Origin: Pseudomonadota bacterium
GTDB lineage: Bacteria > Pseudomonadota > Gammaproteobacteria > Burkholderiales > Thiobacillaceae
Direction: 5' to 3'
DNA length: 6,395 bases
Assembly: GCA_021802595.1 (NCBI GenBank)
Contig: JAJZRT010000226.1
Span: 1 to 6,395, forward strand
Under the pieces are notes generated by a model, which was given only the letters and a program-made list of their open reading frames with translations, made no database searches and was not told the origin of the DNA. Shown here one piece after another: positions 5,937-6,395 of the stretch (its first letter is position 1; every line of letters starts with the position of its first letter). The position numbers and the translations under genes are program-made.

Positions 5937-6227
5937 ATGACGACACGACACAACTGGATTTTTGGACTGGCCGGACTGGGGCTGGTGATGGTTGCCCCGG
6001 TTCAGGCTGCGCCCAATTTCATGGGCGACGTGATCATCATGGCCAAGCGCGACCGCGCCGACGAATTTCGCCAGGATCAGCGCGATTCCCGCCGGGACGA
6101 GCGACGCGACGAGCGGCGTGATGCCAGGCGCGACCGCGGCGACGAGCCGCAAGGTTACGGCTACGGCTACGAACGTCGCCAGCAGCAACAATTTGAAGAG
6201 GACAACCGCACCCGCGGTCGTCGCTGA
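5937..6227 (+). CDS. Small exported Arg/Asp-rich repeat protein
   Basis: ATG at 5937 is chosen because GGAG (5927-5930) lies 6 bases upstream and a signal peptide starts right there. An in-frame ATG at 5925 and a GTG at 5856 fit worse. The 96-residue product has a Sec signal (residues 1-24, hydrophobic core WIFGLAGLGLVMVA, cut after VQA). A short segment NFMGDVIIMAKR follows, then an extremely charged region (about 38-70) with the Asp-x-Arg-Arg repeat, a GYGYGYE patch (73-79), QQQQ (82-85) and a basic tail ending RTRGRR. It has no cysteine and no domain I recognise. It is transcribed away from the OmpR-like gene, with the direct repeat between them, so control by that regulator is likely. A periplasmic polyelectrolyte-like role is a guess only. 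Confidence 0.75.
   Translation: MTTRHNWIFGLAGLGLVMVAPVQAAPNFMGDVIIMAKRDRADEFRQDQRDSRRDERRDERRDARRDRGDEPQGYGYGYERRQQQQFEEDNRTRGRR
6084..6143 (+). repeat. Degenerate 12-bp tandem repeat coding Asp-x-Arg-Arg
   Basis: Five in-frame units of 12 bp encode DSRR, DERR, DERR, DARR and DRGD (residues 50-69 of the small exported protein). Units two and three (6096-6107 and 6108-6119) are nearly identical (GACGAGCG-ACGC and GACGAGCG-GCGT). The outer units have drifted, which suggests expansion by slippage followed by decay. Confidence 0.75.
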
Positions 6228-6237
6228 CCCCCCCCCC
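6228..6237 (+). repeat. Run of ten C between the two small exported-protein genes
   Basis: C10 begins immediately after the TGA of the 96-residue protein and ends 47 bases before the next ATG. Runs of this length are prone to slippage and to sequencing error. Length change here would not shift either reading frame, so any effect would be on mRNA structure or spacing. Confidence 0.8.
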
Positions 6238-6284
6238 GCGAGACATACACCCGCACTGAATTCACCGCAGCAAGGAGAGTAAGC

Positions 6285-6395
6285 ATGAAAACACGCCTTT
6301 TGAACATGACCCTGGTCGCCGCCCTGGTCGCCGCCAGCGGCGCCGCGCAGGCCGGCCCCGGCCGTTATGACGGGGACGGCTTCGTCACCCGTGCC
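6285..6395 (+). CDS. Small exported protein, 3'-truncated by the window edge
   Basis: ATG at 6285 follows a strong Shine-Dalgarno site, AAGGAGAG (6272-6279), with AGGAG 7 bases from the start. The 37 visible residues begin with a typical Sec signal (MKTR, hydrophobic LVAALVAASGAA, cut after AQA at about residue 23). The mature part starts GPGRYDGDGFVTRA. The 57-bp gap from the previous small gene, with no promoter or clear terminator, suggests one operon. Too little is present to name a family. The frame remains open at the window end. Confidence 0.8.
   Translation, partial: MKTRLLNMTLVAALVAASGAAQAGPGRYDGDGFVTRA

Overview
The window looks like a chromosomal segment of a GC-rich Gram-negative proteobacterium, most likely a beta- or gammaproteobacterium. 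The evidence is an outer-membrane beta-barrel gene, an OmpR/EnvZ-type two-component pair, a LysR-type regulator, Sec signal peptides and Shine-Dalgarno sites of the usual kind. No rRNA, tRNA, CRISPR array, transposase or integrase was seen.

Left part (1-2106): the window opens inside a gene for an outer-membrane transporter. Its visible start is a clean coiled-coil heptad, followed by a Pro/Ala-rich linker and a beta-barrel ending in aromatic residues. This layout matches FapF, the outer-membrane pore of the Pseudomonas functional amyloid (Fap) secretion system. After a 286-bp gap holding hairpins and a promoter-like site comes a gene for a 253-residue Ala/Ser/Thr/Gly-rich exported protein. 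It has a Sec signal, a stretch resembling a double-glycine leader, and an internal 27-residue repeat. A reasonable reading is that this protein is a substrate of, or accessory to, the FapF-like pore. Its 3' end may be frameshifted.

Middle (2107-3790): a 451-bp non-coding stretch precedes a complete LysR-type regulator with an unusual N-terminal extension of about 33 residues. This regulator converges tail-to-tail on the next gene across a 237-bp gap with a strong hairpin. Nothing in the sequence ties it firmly to either side.

Right part (3791-6395): an OmpR-like response regulator and EnvZ-like sensor kinase lie on the minus strand with a 4-bp start/stop overlap. They are divergent from two small exported proteins on the plus strand. 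The first is a 96-residue Arg/Asp-rich protein with a degenerate 12-bp (Asp-x-Arg-Arg) tandem repeat; the second is cut by the window edge. The divergent spacer holds a perfect direct repeat, GTTACA-N4-GTTACA, one helical turn apart. This is the usual architecture of an OmpR-family binding site, so the regulator probably controls itself, the small-protein genes, or both. A run of ten C separates the two small genes.

The right part is visibly more GC-rich, with stronger GCC/CTG/CGC codon preference, than the left and middle parts. This fits accessory DNA on the left next to core-like genes on the right, but no boundary element was found.
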